Assembly (NCBI GenBank): GCA_029210645.1
Contig: JARGFT010000004.1
Coordinates: 1-49,041 of the forward strand
DNA from: Anaerosomatales bacterium
GTDB lineage: Bacteria > Actinomycetota > Coriobacteriia > Anaerosomatales > SLCP01
Length of the DNA: 49,041 bases
Reading direction: 5' to 3'
Position 1 is the stretch's first letter. Each line of letters opens with the position of its first letter. Both the position numbers and the translations under genes were made by a program. This document shows, one piece after another, positions 8,240 through 17,224 of this stretch. A model generated the notes under the pieces. That model saw only the letters and a program-made list of their open reading frames with translations. It was not told where the DNA came from and searched no databases.

Positions 8240-10630
8240 CTATTCGGGCCAGCGCCACTCGCGAATGGCCGGCATGTCCTCACCGTACGTGTCGATGTAC
8301 TGCCGGTGCTCGACGAGCTTGTCCCGTATGAACTGGCGCGCGTATGCGGCGATCGGCGTCAGCGCGTCGACCCGGTCGACGACGTCGCCGAACAGGTGGT
8401 ACCGGTCGATATCGTTTCGGACCGCCATGTCGAAGGGCGTGGTCGTGGTCCCCTCCTCCTTGTAGCCGCGCACGTGGAGGTTGTGGTGGTTCGTGCGCCG
8501 GTACGCGAGGCGGTGGATGAGCCACGGGTAGCCATGGAACGCGAATATGATGGGCGCGTCTGTCGTGAACAGCGCGTCGAAGTCCTTGTCCGAGATACCG
8601 TGGGGATGCTCCTCGGGCGGTGTCAGCGTCATGAGATCGACGACGTTGACCACCCTGACCTTGAGCTCCGGCGCCCACTCACGTAGCAGATCGACTGCCG
8701 CGAGCGTCTCCAGTGAGGGGACGTCTCCGCAGCACGCCATCACCACGTCGGGGTCCTCGCCGTAGTCGTTGCTCGCCCACTCCCAGATACCGATGCCGTT
8801 CGAGCAGTGCTTTGCCGCCTGATCCATCGTCATGTACTGCAGCCCGGGCTGCTTGCCGGCGACGATCACGTTCACGTGGTCGCGGCTGCGCAAACACCGG
8901 TCGCCTATCACGAGCAGCGAGTTCGCGTCCGGCGGGAGGTAGACGCGGATCACGTCGCCTTTCTTGTTGACCACGTTGTCGATAAAGCCCGGGTCCTGGT
9001 GCGAGAAGCCGTTGTGGTCCTGGCGCCACACGTGTGAGGACATCAGGATGTTCACCGAGGAGATCGAGGCCCGCCACTCGATCTCGTGCGACGCTACCTT
9101 CAGCCACTTCGCGTGCTGGTTGAACATCGAATCGACGATGTGCGCGAACGCCTCGTAGGTGTTGAACAGCCCGTGCCGTCCCGTCAGCACGTAGCCCTCG
9201 AGCCAGCCCAGACAGGTGTGCTCGCTTAAGATCTCCATGACCCGCCCGTCAGGCGCGAGGTGGCCGTCCTGGGCGTCGACCGGCAGGTACTCGGCGACCC
9301 AGGTCTTCGGGCTCACCTCGAACACCGCGTCGAGGCGGTTCGAGGCGGTCTCGTCCGGACCGAAGATGCGGAAATCGTCCATGTTCGCGGCCATGACGTC
9401 GCGAAGCCACACGCCGAGTACCTTGGTGGCCTCGGCCAGGGTACGCCCCGGTTCGGGCACCTCGATCGCGTAGTCGCGGAAGTCCGGCAGGTCGAGGTCC
9501 TTGCGGAGCAGGCCTCCGTTGGCGTGCGGGTTGGCGCCCATCCGGCGCGCGCCCTCAGGCGCGAGCGCCCGGATCTCGGGCACCGGGGTGCCATTCTCAT
9601 CGAAGAGCTCCTCGGGGCGATACGAGCGCATCCACTCCTCGAGCATCTTGAGATGCTCGGGATCCTCCCTCATGCCGGAGAGCGGCACCTGGTGCGAGCG
9701 CCAGTAGCCCTCGACCTGCTTGCCGTCGACGACGTCCGGCCCGGTCCAGCCCTTGGGGGTGACAAGCACGATCATCGGCCAGATCTGGCGGTCCTTCGTC
9801 CCCTCGGCACGACACCCCTGCTGGATGGCGCGAATCTCCCCGGTCACCGAGTCGAGCGCGGCAGCCATGAGCTCGTGCATCCCCTCAGGGTCGTCACCCT
9901 CCACGAAGTACGGCTTCCAGCCGTTGCCCTCCAGCATGGCCGTGAGCTCGCTGCGCGGGATGCGCGCGAGAACCGCCGGGTTGGCGATCTTGTAGCCGTT
10001 GAGATGCAGGATCGGCAGCACCGCGCCGTCCCTGCACGGGTTGAGGAACTTGTTCGAGTGCCAGGCAGCGGCAAGCGGACCGGTCTCGGCCTCGCCGTCG
10101 CCGATGACGCAGGCCACCACCAGATCGGGGTTGTCGAATGCCGCTCCAAACGCGTGTGAGAGCGAGTACCCGAGCTCCCCACCCTCATGGATCGAGCCGG
10201 GCACCTCCGGTGCGACGTGGCTCGGAATGCCGCCCGGGAAGGAGAACTGCTTGAAGAGCCGGGCCATCCCCCGGCGGTCGAGCGGGACGTCATGGTAATA
10301 CTCGGAGAAGGTCCCCTCGAGCCACGTGCTCGCCACCAGCGCCGGTCCGCCGTGACCGGGCCCGGTCACGTAGATCATATCCAGATCGTTGAGCTGGATG
10401 ATCCGGTTGAGGTGGGCGTAGATGAAGTTCAGCCCCGGAGTGGTGCCCCAGTGGCCGAGGAGCCGCGGCTTGATGTGCTCGACCGCAAGCGGCTCCTCCA
10501 GCAGCGGGTTGTCGAGCAGGTATATCTGCCCTACGGACAGGTAGTTCGCCGCCCGCCACCACGCATCGATGCGCGCAAGCTCCTCGGTGGAGAGCGTGCG
10601 CTCGGTCCGGGTCTCCTCGCTCGCGTTCAT
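8240..10630 (-). CDS. xfp: Phosphoketolase (xylulose-5-P / fructose-6-P)
   Basis: A thiamine-diphosphate enzyme of 796 residues, normal for the family. It splits xylulose 5-phosphate (and often fructose 6-phosphate) with phosphate into acetyl phosphate plus an aldose phosphate. Diagnostic segments include [39 protein letters not shown], the diphosphate-binding [19 protein letters not shown], and [18 protein letters not shown]. The start ATG at 10630 lies six bases after the ackA stop. The ribosome binding site AGAGGAG is formed by the last codons of ackA, so the two are tightly coupled. Acetyl phosphate from this enzyme feeds AckA to give ATP and acetate; run in reverse the pair could assimilate acetate. 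Frame complete, nothing missing. Confidence 0.97.
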   Translation of the reverse strand: MNASEETRTERTLSTEELARIDAWWRAANYLSVGQIYLLDNPLLEEPLAVEHIKPRLLGHWGTTPGLNFIYAHLNRIIQLNDLDMIYVTGPGHGGPALVASTWLEGTFSEYYHDVPLDRRGMARLFKQFSFPGGIPSHVAPEVPGSIHEGGELGYSLSHAFGAAFDNPDLVVACVIGDGEAETGPLAAAWHSNKFLNPCRDGAVLPILHLNGYKIANPAVLARIPRSELTAMLEGNGWKPYFVEGDDPEGMHELMAAALDSVTGEIRAIQQGCRAEGTKDRQIWPMIVLVTPKGWTGPDVVDGKQVEGYWRSHQVPLSGMREDPEHLKMLEEWMRSYRPEELFDENGTPVPEIRALAPEGARRMGANPHANGGLLRKDLDLPDFRDYAIEVPEPGRTLAEATKVLGVWLRDVMAANMDDFRIFGPDETASNRLDAVFEVSPKTWVAEYLPVDAQDGHLAPDGRVMEILSEHTCLGWLEGYVLTGRHGLFNTYEAFAHIVDSMFNQHAKWLKVASHEIEWRASISSVNILMSSHVWRQDHNGFSHQDPGFIDNVVNKKGDVIRVYLPPDANSLLVIGDRCLRSRDHVNVIVAGKQPGLQYMTMDQAAKHCSNGIGIWEWASNDYGEDPDVVMACCGDVPSLETLAAVDLLREWAPELKVRVVNVVDLMTLTPPEEHPHGISDKDFDALFTTDAPIIFAFHGYPWLIHRLAYRRTNHHNLHVRGYKEEGTTTTPFDMAVRNDIDRYHLFGDVVDRVDALTPIAAYARQFIRDKLVEHRQYIDTYGEDMPAIREWRWPE

Positions 10631-10636
10631 AGCGAC

Positions 10637-11788
10637 TCACTCCTCTGTCAGGCAGTCGTAGGTCAGCCGGGCGATCTCGGCTTCCTCGTCGGTAGGGATG
10701 ACAAGCACGGCCGTAGGCGCGCCGTCGGGCGAGATGGGACGCGGCCCGGATGCCGGCGCGGCGTTGCGCTGCGGGTCGACAGCGATCCCGAACATCTCGA
10801 GTCCCTCGCAGACCCGCGCGCGAACGTCGGGATCGTTCTCTCCGATGCCGGCCGTGAAGACGACCGCGTCCACGCTTCCCAGCACGGCGCAGTAGGCGCC
10901 GATGTACTTCTTCGCGCGGTAGGAGAACATCTCGAGCGCGAGGGCAGCGTCGGGGTCACCCGCATCGACGAGCTTGTGGACCTCGCGCATGTCGCGCTCG
11001 CCACACAGGCCCTTAAGCCCGCTCTCGTTGTTGAGGATGCGGTGCACGTCTTCCCTGCTCAGATCGGTGAGCTCGCGGATGAGGAGCGGTACCGCCGGGT
11101 CGACATCCCCGCAGCGCGTTCCCATGACGAGCCCCTCGAGCGGCGTCATGCCCATCGAGGTGTCCACGCTCCGACCGCCACGGATGGCCGTCACACTCGC
11201 ACCGTTGCCGAGGTGCAGCGTGATGAGGTTCAGCTCCTCGACCGGCTTGCCGAGGAGACCGGCTGCCTGCCGGGCGACGTACTCGTGCGACGTACCATGG
11301 AAGCCGTAGCGGCGGATCCCGTGCTCGCGGGCGAGCGAGCGCGGGAGCGCGTACTCGCGCGCGTACTCGGGGAGTGTCCGGTGAAACGCCGTGTCGAAGA
11401 CCGCGACATGGGGGACGTCCGGACACACCGCACGCGCGGCCGCGATGCCCGCGAGGTTGGCGCCGATGTGCAGCGGGGCGAAGAGCGCGAGCCGGCGGAT
11501 GCGCTCGACGGTCTCGTCATCGATGAGCACGGGGTCGGCGAACGCATCGCCGCCATGCACCACCCGGTGGCCGATGGCCGTGAGCTCGCAGGAGTCTCCG
11601 AGAACGCCCGCTTCGGCAAGCGCATCGAAGACACGCTCCAGTGCGGTCGAGTAGTCGTCGTCCGACCCGCCGATGCCCGCGACCTCACCCTCCAGGAGCG
11701 ACCGCCGGGGCTCCATCGAGAACAGCTCGTACTTCACTGACGAGCTGCCAGAGTTGACGACGAGAACTGTCGGGCCGAGTGCGTCCAT
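10637..11788 (-). CDS. ackA: Acetate kinase
   Basis: A 383-residue acetate kinase that interconverts acetyl phosphate plus ADP with acetate plus ATP. The N-terminal phosphate-binding motif VLVVNSGSSSVKYELF, the segment HRVVHGGD, FHRTLPEYA, the nucleotide site HLGNGASVTAI and the TSMGMTPLEGLVMGTRCGDVDP signature are all present, and FTAGIGENDP closes the second domain. First gene of the ackA-xfp operon. The ATG at 11788 lacks a visible Shine-Dalgarno; a perfect hairpin occupies that position. Divergent from the flavoprotein gene at 11993. No phosphotransacetylase gene is in the window. Confidence 0.97.
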   Translation of the reverse strand: MDALGPTVLVVNSGSSSVKYELFSMEPRRSLLEGEVAGIGGSDDDYSTALERVFDALAEAGVLGDSCELTAIGHRVVHGGDAFADPVLIDDETVERIRRLALFAPLHIGANLAGIAAARAVCPDVPHVAVFDTAFHRTLPEYAREYALPRSLAREHGIRRYGFHGTSHEYVARQAAGLLGKPVEELNLITLHLGNGASVTAIRGGRSVDTSMGMTPLEGLVMGTRCGDVDPAVPLLIRELTDLSREDVHRILNNESGLKGLCGERDMREVHKLVDAGDPDAALALEMFSYRAKKYIGAYCAVLGSVDAVVFTAGIGENDPDVRARVCEGLEMFGIAVDPQRNAAPASGPRPISPDGAPTAVLVIPTDEEAEIARLTYDCLTEE

Positions 11789-11789
11789 A

Positions 11790-11805
11790 CCGGGTTTGTA
11801 CCCGG
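11790..11805. promoter_or_regulatory. Hairpin abutting the ackA start codon
   Basis: CCGGGT-TTGT-ACCCGG is a perfect 6-bp GC-rich stem with a 4-base loop, ending one base before the ackA ATG (minus strand). It replaces the usual ribosome binding site. It could be a translational control hairpin or an operator half-site pair; the sequence alone does not say which. Confidence 0.45.
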
Positions 11806-11920
11806 TGCGAGCACGCCGCCGGGACTCTCACACCTACCGGGCCACACGGCAGTCGCGAGAACTGCGGGGTGGACGGGGTCGTCGAGCAGGATGCGCCCGA
11901 GACGGCTCCCGGGAGTTCTG

Positions 11921-11926
11921 TATACT
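11921..11926 (+). promoter_or_regulatory. Possible -10 box for the flavoprotein/cytochrome operon
   Basis: TATACT preceded by TG lies about 67 bp upstream of the GTG at 11993. No good -35 at 16-18 bp. A perfect 10-bp palindrome (CTCCCGGGAG, 11906-11915) sits just upstream and could bind a regulator. Confidence 0.35.
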
Positions 11927-11992
11927 GGGAACCAGGAGATCTGCACGGGCAACCGTGGCTTGCCGGAGCCGGGAATTGCGAGGTAGATCGAC

Positions 11993-13333
11993 GTGAGGCT
12001 GATCATTCGCGGTGTCTTCTGGTTCGGCATCTACCTGACGATCATCCTCCTTCCGCTCATCGTCGGCGTGGTCTTCATCGGCTCGCAGCAATCCGCAAGC
12101 CCGCTCGTCCACCTCGCCATCGCCTCCGGCTACATCGCGCTCGCGCTCATGGCCACCGAGCTCGCGCTCGTCTCTCGCTTCGGCGGGGTTGCCGGTGCCT
12201 TCGGCCTCGACTCGCTGCTCCAGTTCCACCGCCAGATCGGCATCGCGTCGATGGTCTTCGCGATCGCCCACCCGGTCCTGCTGCTCTTCGACCGGGCGTA
12301 CTCGCCCCTCTACTTCATTTCCTCCGCCGGCACCCCGTGGCCGGTGACCGTCGGAGTCGTCGCGTTCGCGATAGCCGTGCTGGTGGTGGGGCTCTCGGTG
12401 TACCGCCGCCAGCTGCGCATCTCCTACGGCGTGTGGCACCTCACGCACGGGCTCTTCTCCATCGCGCTCATCGGATTCGCCGCCGCCCACGTCCTCGGGA
12501 TCGGCCGGTTCGCCGCGCTCCCGGTGATGCGCGTGGTGTGGATCCTCTACCTGCTTTTCTTCGTGGGTATGTTCCTGCGCTACCGGTTCTTCAGGCCGCT
12601 CTCGCTCCTCCACCGACCCTGGGAGATCGTCGAAAACCGTGCCGAGCACGGACAGTCTCACACCCTCGTGCTTCGACCGGTAGGACACGAGGGCTTCCGT
12701 TTCGAGCCCGGACAGTTCGCCTGGATCGGGTTCGGGCGAAGCCCGTTCGCCGCCGACCAGCACCCCATCTCCTTCTCGTCTAACGGCGACATCCCGAGCC
12801 ACGACGGGACGATCGCCTTCACGATCAAACGGCTCGGCGACTGGTCCCGCGACGTGGTGCCTCACGTCGAGCCGGGCACGAGGGCGTGGGTGGACGGCCC
12901 GCACGGCGTGTTCACCATCGACCGCGAGGAGGGCGCCGGCTACTGCCTGATCGGCGGAGGGGTTGGCATCACGCCCCTCTACGCGATGCTCCAGGCGCTC
13001 GAGACCAGAGACGACCCCCGGCCGGTCTTCATGTTCCACGCCGCCAACGAGTACGACGACCTCACGTTTCGCGAGGAGCTCGCCGAGATGGCCGGGCGCA
13101 TTCCCACGCTTACGCTCGTGACAGTGCTCCTGAACCCGCCGGAGGGCTGGGACGGTGAGACCGGCTTTGTCACCGCCGACATGCTGAGCCGCTATCTCCC
13201 GCCGACCCTCTACCGGCGGTTCCAGTACTTCATCTGCGGTCCCGGACCGCTCATGGACGCGATGGAGAAGACCCTGCCCGCCATCGGGGTACCCCGCGAC
13301 CGGGTGCATACCGAGCGATTCGACATGGTGTAG
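11993..13333 (+). CDS. Ferric-reductase-like membrane flavoprotein oxidoreductase
   Basis: A 446-residue protein. Residues 1-205 hold about six membrane segments with histidines placed as in ferric-reductase-like b-heme domains (LQFHRQIGIASMVFAIAHPVLLL and YGVWHLTHGLFSIALIGFAAAH). Residues 210-446 form a ferredoxin-NADP reductase module: FAD site (FEPGQFAWIGF, DQHPISFSS), nucleotide site (LIGGGVGITPLYAML), and YFICGPGPLMDAM near the end. It should pass electrons between NAD(P)H and the outer membrane face through two b hemes. GTG start with GAGGT eight bases before. The stop is 10 bp ahead of a hexaheme cytochrome gene, so the two probably form one electron-transfer unit. The physiological acceptor is unknown. 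Confidence 0.88.
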   Translation: MRLIIRGVFWFGIYLTIILLPLIVGVVFIGSQQSASPLVHLAIASGYIALALMATELALVSRFGGVAGAFGLDSLLQFHRQIGIASMVFAIAHPVLLLFDRAYSPLYFISSAGTPWPVTVGVVAFAIAVLVVGLSVYRRQLRISYGVWHLTHGLFSIALIGFAAAHVLGIGRFAALPVMRVVWILYLLFFVGMFLRYRFFRPLSLLHRPWEIVENRAEHGQSHTLVLRPVGHEGFRFEPGQFAWIGFGRSPFAADQHPISFSSNGDIPSHDGTIAFTIKRLGDWSRDVVPHVEPGTRAWVDGPHGVFTIDREEGAGYCLIGGGVGITPLYAMLQALETRDDPRPVFMFHAANEYDDLTFREELAEMAGRIPTLTLVTVLLNPPEGWDGETGFVTADMLSRYLPPTLYRRFQYFICGPGPLMDAMEKTLPAIGVPRDRVHTERFDMV

Positions 13334-13343
13334 GGAGGCGCCC

Positions 13344-13937
13344 GTGCATCATCGCATCGTGTCGACCGTGGTCGTGATTATCGTGGCGCTCTTCGCCATC
13401 GCATCGCTGGCGTTCACGTGGACCGCGAGCGTGGTCTCCCCGCCCACCGGCCGGGCCGGGCACGCCCCCGACAACCCCCACCCGCCCGCGCGTCGCACCG
13501 ACGCCTGCCTCGAGTGCCACACCGTCGAGCAGGACATGCTGCCCGTGACGCACCGCTTCTACGCCGAGGAGAGCTGCGAGGCGTGCCATCGCCCCGCCGT
13601 GCGCGTGCTCGTGCCGCACACGATCACGATGGGCGACGCGCGCTGCCCCCTCTGCCACGGCGAGCCGGGGCGCGATCTCGGCATCCCCGAGAGCCACCTG
13701 CGCTTCGAGACCGACCAGTGCCTGCTCTGCCACCAGGTGGATACGCGGTTCCACAACCGCGAGGCGGGCCCGGCAGGGCTCTCGCTCGCGTACGCCGCCG
13801 ACATCCCGCATCCGATCAGCGGCATCTTCCAGCGCTGCTCGGACTGCCATTTCGTCGAGCCGAAGAGCACGCTGCCGGAGAACCACCGCGACTTCATCGA
13901 CCGCACGTGCAGGGACTGCCACGCGTTCGTCCCGTAG
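13344..13937 (+). CDS. Membrane-anchored hexaheme c-type cytochrome
   Basis: A 197-residue protein with an N-terminal membrane anchor (residues 6-28, VSTVVVIIVALFAIASLAF) and six CxxCH motifs: CLECH, CEACH, CPLCH, CLLCH, CSDCH and CRDCH. Extra histidines (THRF, SHLRF, NHRDF) are candidate distal ligands. It would sit on the outer face of the cytoplasmic membrane. GTG start with GGAGG five bases ahead, right behind the flavoprotein gene. The likely role is to take electrons from that flavoprotein and hand them to further cytochromes. It does not look like a canonical NapC/NrfH, which has four hemes. Confidence 0.9.
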   Translation: MHHRIVSTVVVIIVALFAIASLAFTWTASVVSPPTGRAGHAPDNPHPPARRTDACLECHTVEQDMLPVTHRFYAEESCEACHRPAVRVLVPHTITMGDARCPLCHGEPGRDLGIPESHLRFETDQCLLCHQVDTRFHNREAGPAGLSLAYAADIPHPISGIFQRCSDCHFVEPKSTLPENHRDFIDRTCRDCHAFVP

Positions 13938-13988
13938 GAGTAAGGGTCGGGGCAGAGCCGTGTCAGACCCGTCTGCTACGCTCCTGCC

Positions 13989-15470
13989 ATGAGCACACGA
14001 CTCTCCAAGTCACGGTTCCAGAAGGGCCTGCAGTGCGAGAAGGCACTGTGGCTCGCCGTACACCGTCCCGAGCTCGCCGAGCCGGTAACCGAGGCGCGCC
14101 AGTGGATCTTCGACCAGGGCACCGAGGTCGGCCGGCTCGCGCAGCAACTCTTCCCCGGCGGCGCGGAGGTCACCGAGGACTACCGGCACACGGCCGCAGC
14201 GCTCGAGACCACGCAGCGCCTGCTTGCCGAGGGGGCGACCACGCTGTTCGAGCCTGCCTTCTATCACGACGGCGTGCTCGTGCGAGTGGACGCCCTCGTC
14301 GCGGTCGGCGACGGTACCTGGGACCTTTTCGAGGTGAAGTCGGGCAGCCGCGTGAAAGACGAGAACATCACCGATGCGGCCGTGCAGGTCTACGTGACCG
14401 AGGGCGCCGGGCTGCCCGTCCGGCGCGCCCACATCGTCCACCTCGACACCTCATACGTGTGGGACGGTGGCCCCTACGACCTGGCGCGGCTCTTCGCCAT
14501 CGAGGACGTGACCGACCGGGCACGGGCCGTGATCGGTGAGGTGCCCGCACTGCTCGAGGAGTTCCGCGCGATGCTCGCCGGCCCCGAGCCGGAGATCAGG
14601 ATCGGCTCGCGGTGCAGCAAGCCCTACGAGTGTGACTTCGCCTCCTACTGTCACGCCGGGCTTGACGGCCAGCACCCCGTGACGAGCCTGCCGCGTCTGG
14701 GGGAGGAGGCGCTCCATGCCCTGCTCGAACTGGGTGTTACGTGCATCCGTGACATCCCCGACGACTTCCGGATGCTGAGCCCCGCCCAGGCCAGAGTGGT
14801 GCGGGTGGTCAAGAGTGGCTTGCCGGACGTCGACGTCCCCGGCCTCGCCCTTGACCTCGCTTCGCTCGCCTGGCCGGTCTACCACCTCGATTTCGAGACC
14901 GTCAACCCGGCGTTGCCGCTCTGGCCCGGTACCCGGCCCTACCAGACCATCCCCTTCCAGTACTCGGTTCACGTGCACCACGAGGACGGCTCGCACGAGC
15001 ACCGGGAGTACCTCCACACCACCGCCGATGACCCTCGCCGCCCTCTTGCCGAGCGGCTCATCGCCGATCTCGACAACGCGGGCTCGGTCATGCACTACAC
15101 CGCCTTCGAGCGCACGCGCCTGAACGACCTCGCGGCGGCCCTCCCCGACCTCGCCGGACAGATCGGTGCCATCCTCGCGCGCCTCGTCGACCTCGAGGCC
15201 ATCATCCGGGCGCGCACAACGCACCCGGCCACCAACGGACTCACCTCCATCAAGCGGGTCCTACCCGCGTGGTGCCCGGATCTCTCCTACGCTGACCTCG
15301 CGCTCGGTGACGGGTCGGCCGCAAGCGTGCGCTACCTCAAGTCCGTGCGCGGGATGCTCCCGCCCCGCGAGGTCGAGCAGCTGCACGCCGATCTGGTCGA
15401 GTACTGCGGGATGGACACGCTGGCGATGGTGCGCCTGCTCGAGACGCTGCGGGAGCAGGCGGGCGGGTAG
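13989..15470 (+). CDS. DUF2779 protein: Cas4-like nuclease plus DEDD exonuclease-like domain
   Basis: A 493-residue protein with two nuclease-like parts. The N-terminal half is RecB/Cas4-like. It has D101 and E115-x-K117 (LFEVKSGS) as the PD-(D/E)xK site, with C16 plus C209, C215 and C221 placed to bind an iron-sulfur cluster. The C-terminal half (DUF2779) begins YHLDFETVNPALPLW, with D301 and E303 as the first acids of a DEDD-type exonuclease fold, and YCGMDTLAMV near the end as the last. The family is widespread, often solitary, and probably acts in DNA or RNA processing or defence. No CRISPR array or other cas gene is near. A TACGCT box 8 bp before the ATG suggests a very short leader. Confidence 0.82.
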   Translation: MSTRLSKSRFQKGLQCEKALWLAVHRPELAEPVTEARQWIFDQGTEVGRLAQQLFPGGAEVTEDYRHTAAALETTQRLLAEGATTLFEPAFYHDGVLVRVDALVAVGDGTWDLFEVKSGSRVKDENITDAAVQVYVTEGAGLPVRRAHIVHLDTSYVWDGGPYDLARLFAIEDVTDRARAVIGEVPALLEEFRAMLAGPEPEIRIGSRCSKPYECDFASYCHAGLDGQHPVTSLPRLGEEALHALLELGVTCIRDIPDDFRMLSPAQARVVRVVKSGLPDVDVPGLALDLASLAWPVYHLDFETVNPALPLWPGTRPYQTIPFQYSVHVHHEDGSHEHREYLHTTADDPRRPLAERLIADLDNAGSVMHYTAFERTRLNDLAAALPDLAGQIGAILARLVDLEAIIRARTTHPATNGLTSIKRVLPAWCPDLSYADLALGDGSAASVRYLKSVRGMLPPREVEQLHADLVEYCGMDTLAMVRLLETLREQAGG

Positions 15471-15479
15471 GCCGTCACG

Positions 15480-15508
15480 TTGACGCGACGCACCTCCCTT
15501 CGTACACT
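15480..15508 (+). promoter_or_regulatory. Sigma-70-type promoter of vapBC
   Basis: TTGACG (15480-15485), a 17-bp spacer, then TACACT (15503-15508). Both boxes are close to consensus with ideal spacing. The expected start of transcription falls inside the first operator repeat. Confidence 0.7.
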
Positions 15509-15512
15509 CAGT

Positions 15513-15542
15513 GCTACCACTAGTGCTACCGGAAGGGCTACC
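15513..15542 (+). promoter_or_regulatory. Operator: three GCTACC repeats at 12-bp spacing
   Basis: GCTACC occurs at 15513, 15525 and 15537, exactly 12 bp apart, and the first two extend to AGTGCTACC. The array fills the space between the -10 box and the antitoxin ATG. Ribbon-helix-helix antitoxins repress by binding short repeats like this, so this is the probable VapB operator. Confidence 0.65.
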
Positions 15543-15543
15543 G

Positions 15544-15843
15544 ATGGGAAAGGCCAACATCTCCTTCCCCGGGGGCATGCTCGAGGAGATCGACCGCAGG
15601 GCAGCGGCGGCGGGCATACCCCGTAGCGCGTTTGTCCAGGAAGCTGTCGGCCACTACGTCGCGCAACTCGACTACGAGCGCGAACGTGAAGCTCGTGCCG
15701 AGAGGATCGAGCGGGCGATCGAGGGCATGCGCGAGATCGGGGCGAGCCTACCTCCGGGCCCTGACGGCGTGACGCTCATCCGACGGATGCGCGAGGAGGT
15801 GCCCGAATGGCTCACCCCTGCGCCCGAACCCCGAGATGAGTAG
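15544..15843 (+). CDS. vapB: Ribbon-helix-helix antitoxin (VapB-like)
   Basis: A 99-residue protein whose first 45 residues form a ribbon-helix-helix: KANISFPGGMLEEIDRRAAAAGIPRSAFVQEAVGHYV. The charged C-terminal half would bind the toxin. The frame is open further upstream, but the ATG at 15544 starts the family match and follows the operator directly; the purine stretch GGAAGGG serves as ribosome binding site. It overlaps the toxin gene by 8 bp. Expected to neutralise the PIN toxin and repress the operon at the repeats before it. Confidence 0.85.
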   Translation: MGKANISFPGGMLEEIDRRAAAAGIPRSAFVQEAVGHYVAQLDYEREREARAERIERAIEGMREIGASLPPGPDGVTLIRRMREEVPEWLTPAPEPRDE

Positions 15844-16267
15844 ACCGCTGCGGGTGGCAACCGGCAGAACGGTAGTCATCGACAGCTCGGTCGCGTTCAA
15901 GTGGTTCGACGCTACCGAACAGGGGGCTGACATCGCCGTCGGTCTGCTACGGGAGCACAAGCGCGACGATACCGCTCTGCTCGCTCCCGCCCATCTGCAC
16001 CTGGAACTCATCAACACGCTGGTGTGCCGAAGGGTCGCGCCAGAGGAGATCGAGCGGGCAGTTCGGTTCCTCGCCGACGCCGACGTGCTCGTCGCAGCCG
16101 TCGACGACGCTCTGCTCGTCGACGCGGCCCGCATCGCTCACTCCGAGCGCATCGCCCTCTACGACGCCACCTTCATCGCCCTGGCTGCACGTCTCGAGGC
16201 CGAACTCGTGACCGCGGACCGCCGTCAGGCCGCGACCCGATCGTGCCGGGTCAGACTCATCGGGTGA
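15836..16267 (+). CDS. vapC: PIN-domain toxin (VapC-like)
   Basis: A 143-residue PIN nuclease. The four acidic residues of the family are in place: D16 (VVIDSSVAFKWF), E57 (LELINTLV), D110 (ALYDATFIALA) and D128 (LVTADRRQ). These coordinate Mg and cut RNA; relatives often cut tRNA or rRNA. Translationally coupled to the antitoxin (ATGAGTAG overlap). The module looks intact, unlike the decayed pairs at 0.1-1.7 kb. Convergent with the amidase gene 19 bp downstream. Confidence 0.88.
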   Translation: MSRPLRVATGRTVVIDSSVAFKWFDATEQGADIAVGLLREHKRDDTALLAPAHLHLELINTLVCRRVAPEEIERAVRFLADADVLVAAVDDALLVDAARIAHSERIALYDATFIALAARLEAELVTADRRQAATRSCRVRLIG

Positions 16268-16286
16268 CAAGGGCTCCCGGCAGCGC

Positions 16287-17192
16287 CTACCGAGGCATCT
16301 CGAAGCCATACTCCGCAAGCACGGCCTTCGGGAACTCGAAGCGCACGGTCAACAGCGGGTCGACGACCTGGCAGAACTTCAGGTCGCCCGCCAGGCTCAT
16401 GAGCAACGCGGCGTCGTTGACCGAGAGGCCCGCGACCTTGGTAAGGAAGTCGTGCATGCGGTGCACCGCCATCTTGTACGCCTCATCGGTGGTCCCCGCC
16501 GAGCAGATCACCGAGACGAGCTCGTCGTTCTCGATGAAGGGCGTGGGCAAACCGGGAATGTCGACCACCTGCATCGTGAGGCGCACCTCACCGGGAGTCT
16601 CCGCACCGCAGATGACGATCTCTCCGTCACCCATCACCGCATGCATGTCGCCACAGCCGAAGAGGGCGCCCTCGACGCCGACGGTGAAGTAGAGACTCGC
16701 ACCCGAGGTCACAAGCGTGCAGTCCATGTTGCCGCCGTGCTCGCCCGGAGTGCTGTTGGGGATCGTCCCATCGGCAGGCGCCACACCGATGACCCCCAGC
16801 ATCGGCTTCTGCCGCAGCCGCACCTTACCCTTGTACACGACCTCATCCCCGGCGTTCTCCAGGATCGTGGTCTCCATCTCGGTGATGACATCGCCGAGAG
16901 CGCCCACGTCCGGAACCGCGACCATGACGGACTGCCCGACCGCTTTCACCTCGTGCAGGTCGACGCGGAGGATGTCCCCCGGCTTCGTGCCCCCGACGTA
17001 GAGGGGACCGGTCGCCGGGTTGGTGATGCTCCAGTCGAGTGTCTCGAGCGTGTCTGCGGGCGTCTTCAGCTGTCCGCTGAAGCAGTCGTGCGTCTCGATG
17101 AGCAACTCCTCGCCCTGCTTGACGCGGGCGAGCGGGGTCAGATTGGGGGAGAACCCGAAGAATGCCTTGTCACGGGTCAGTTCGGACGCCAT
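16287..17192 (-). CDS. Acetamidase/formamidase
   Basis: A 301-residue member of the FmdA/AmdA family, which hydrolyses formamide or acetamide to ammonia and the acid. Diagnostic segments: GEELLIETHDCFSGQL, NPATGPLYVGGTKPGDILRVDLHEV, PMLGVIGVAPADG, STPGEHGGNMDC and GDMHAVMGDGEIVICGAETPGEVRL. The ATG at 17192 is set by a perfect AAGGAGGT; the frame upstream only shadows the permease gene. Last gene of a five-gene ABC importer operon, which suggests that the importer brings in its substrate. Which amide is used is not decided by the sequence. Confidence 0.92.
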   Translation of the reverse strand: MASELTRDKAFFGFSPNLTPLARVKQGEELLIETHDCFSGQLKTPADTLETLDWSITNPATGPLYVGGTKPGDILRVDLHEVKAVGQSVMVAVPDVGALGDVITEMETTILENAGDEVVYKGKVRLRQKPMLGVIGVAPADGTIPNSTPGEHGGNMDCTLVTSGASLYFTVGVEGALFGCGDMHAVMGDGEIVICGAETPGEVRLTMQVVDIPGLPTPFIENDELVSVICSAGTTDEAYKMAVHRMHDFLTKVAGLSVNDAALLMSLAGDLKFCQVVDPLLTVRFEFPKAVLAEYGFEMPR

Positions 17193-17224
17193 GGTCGTAC
17201 CTCCTTGTTCGGACGTGCTTCTCC

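Noticed and set aside
13989-15470. Cas4-like nuclease as a sign of a CRISPR system
   Set aside because: The second half is DUF2779 and there is no array, cas1 or cas2 in the window.
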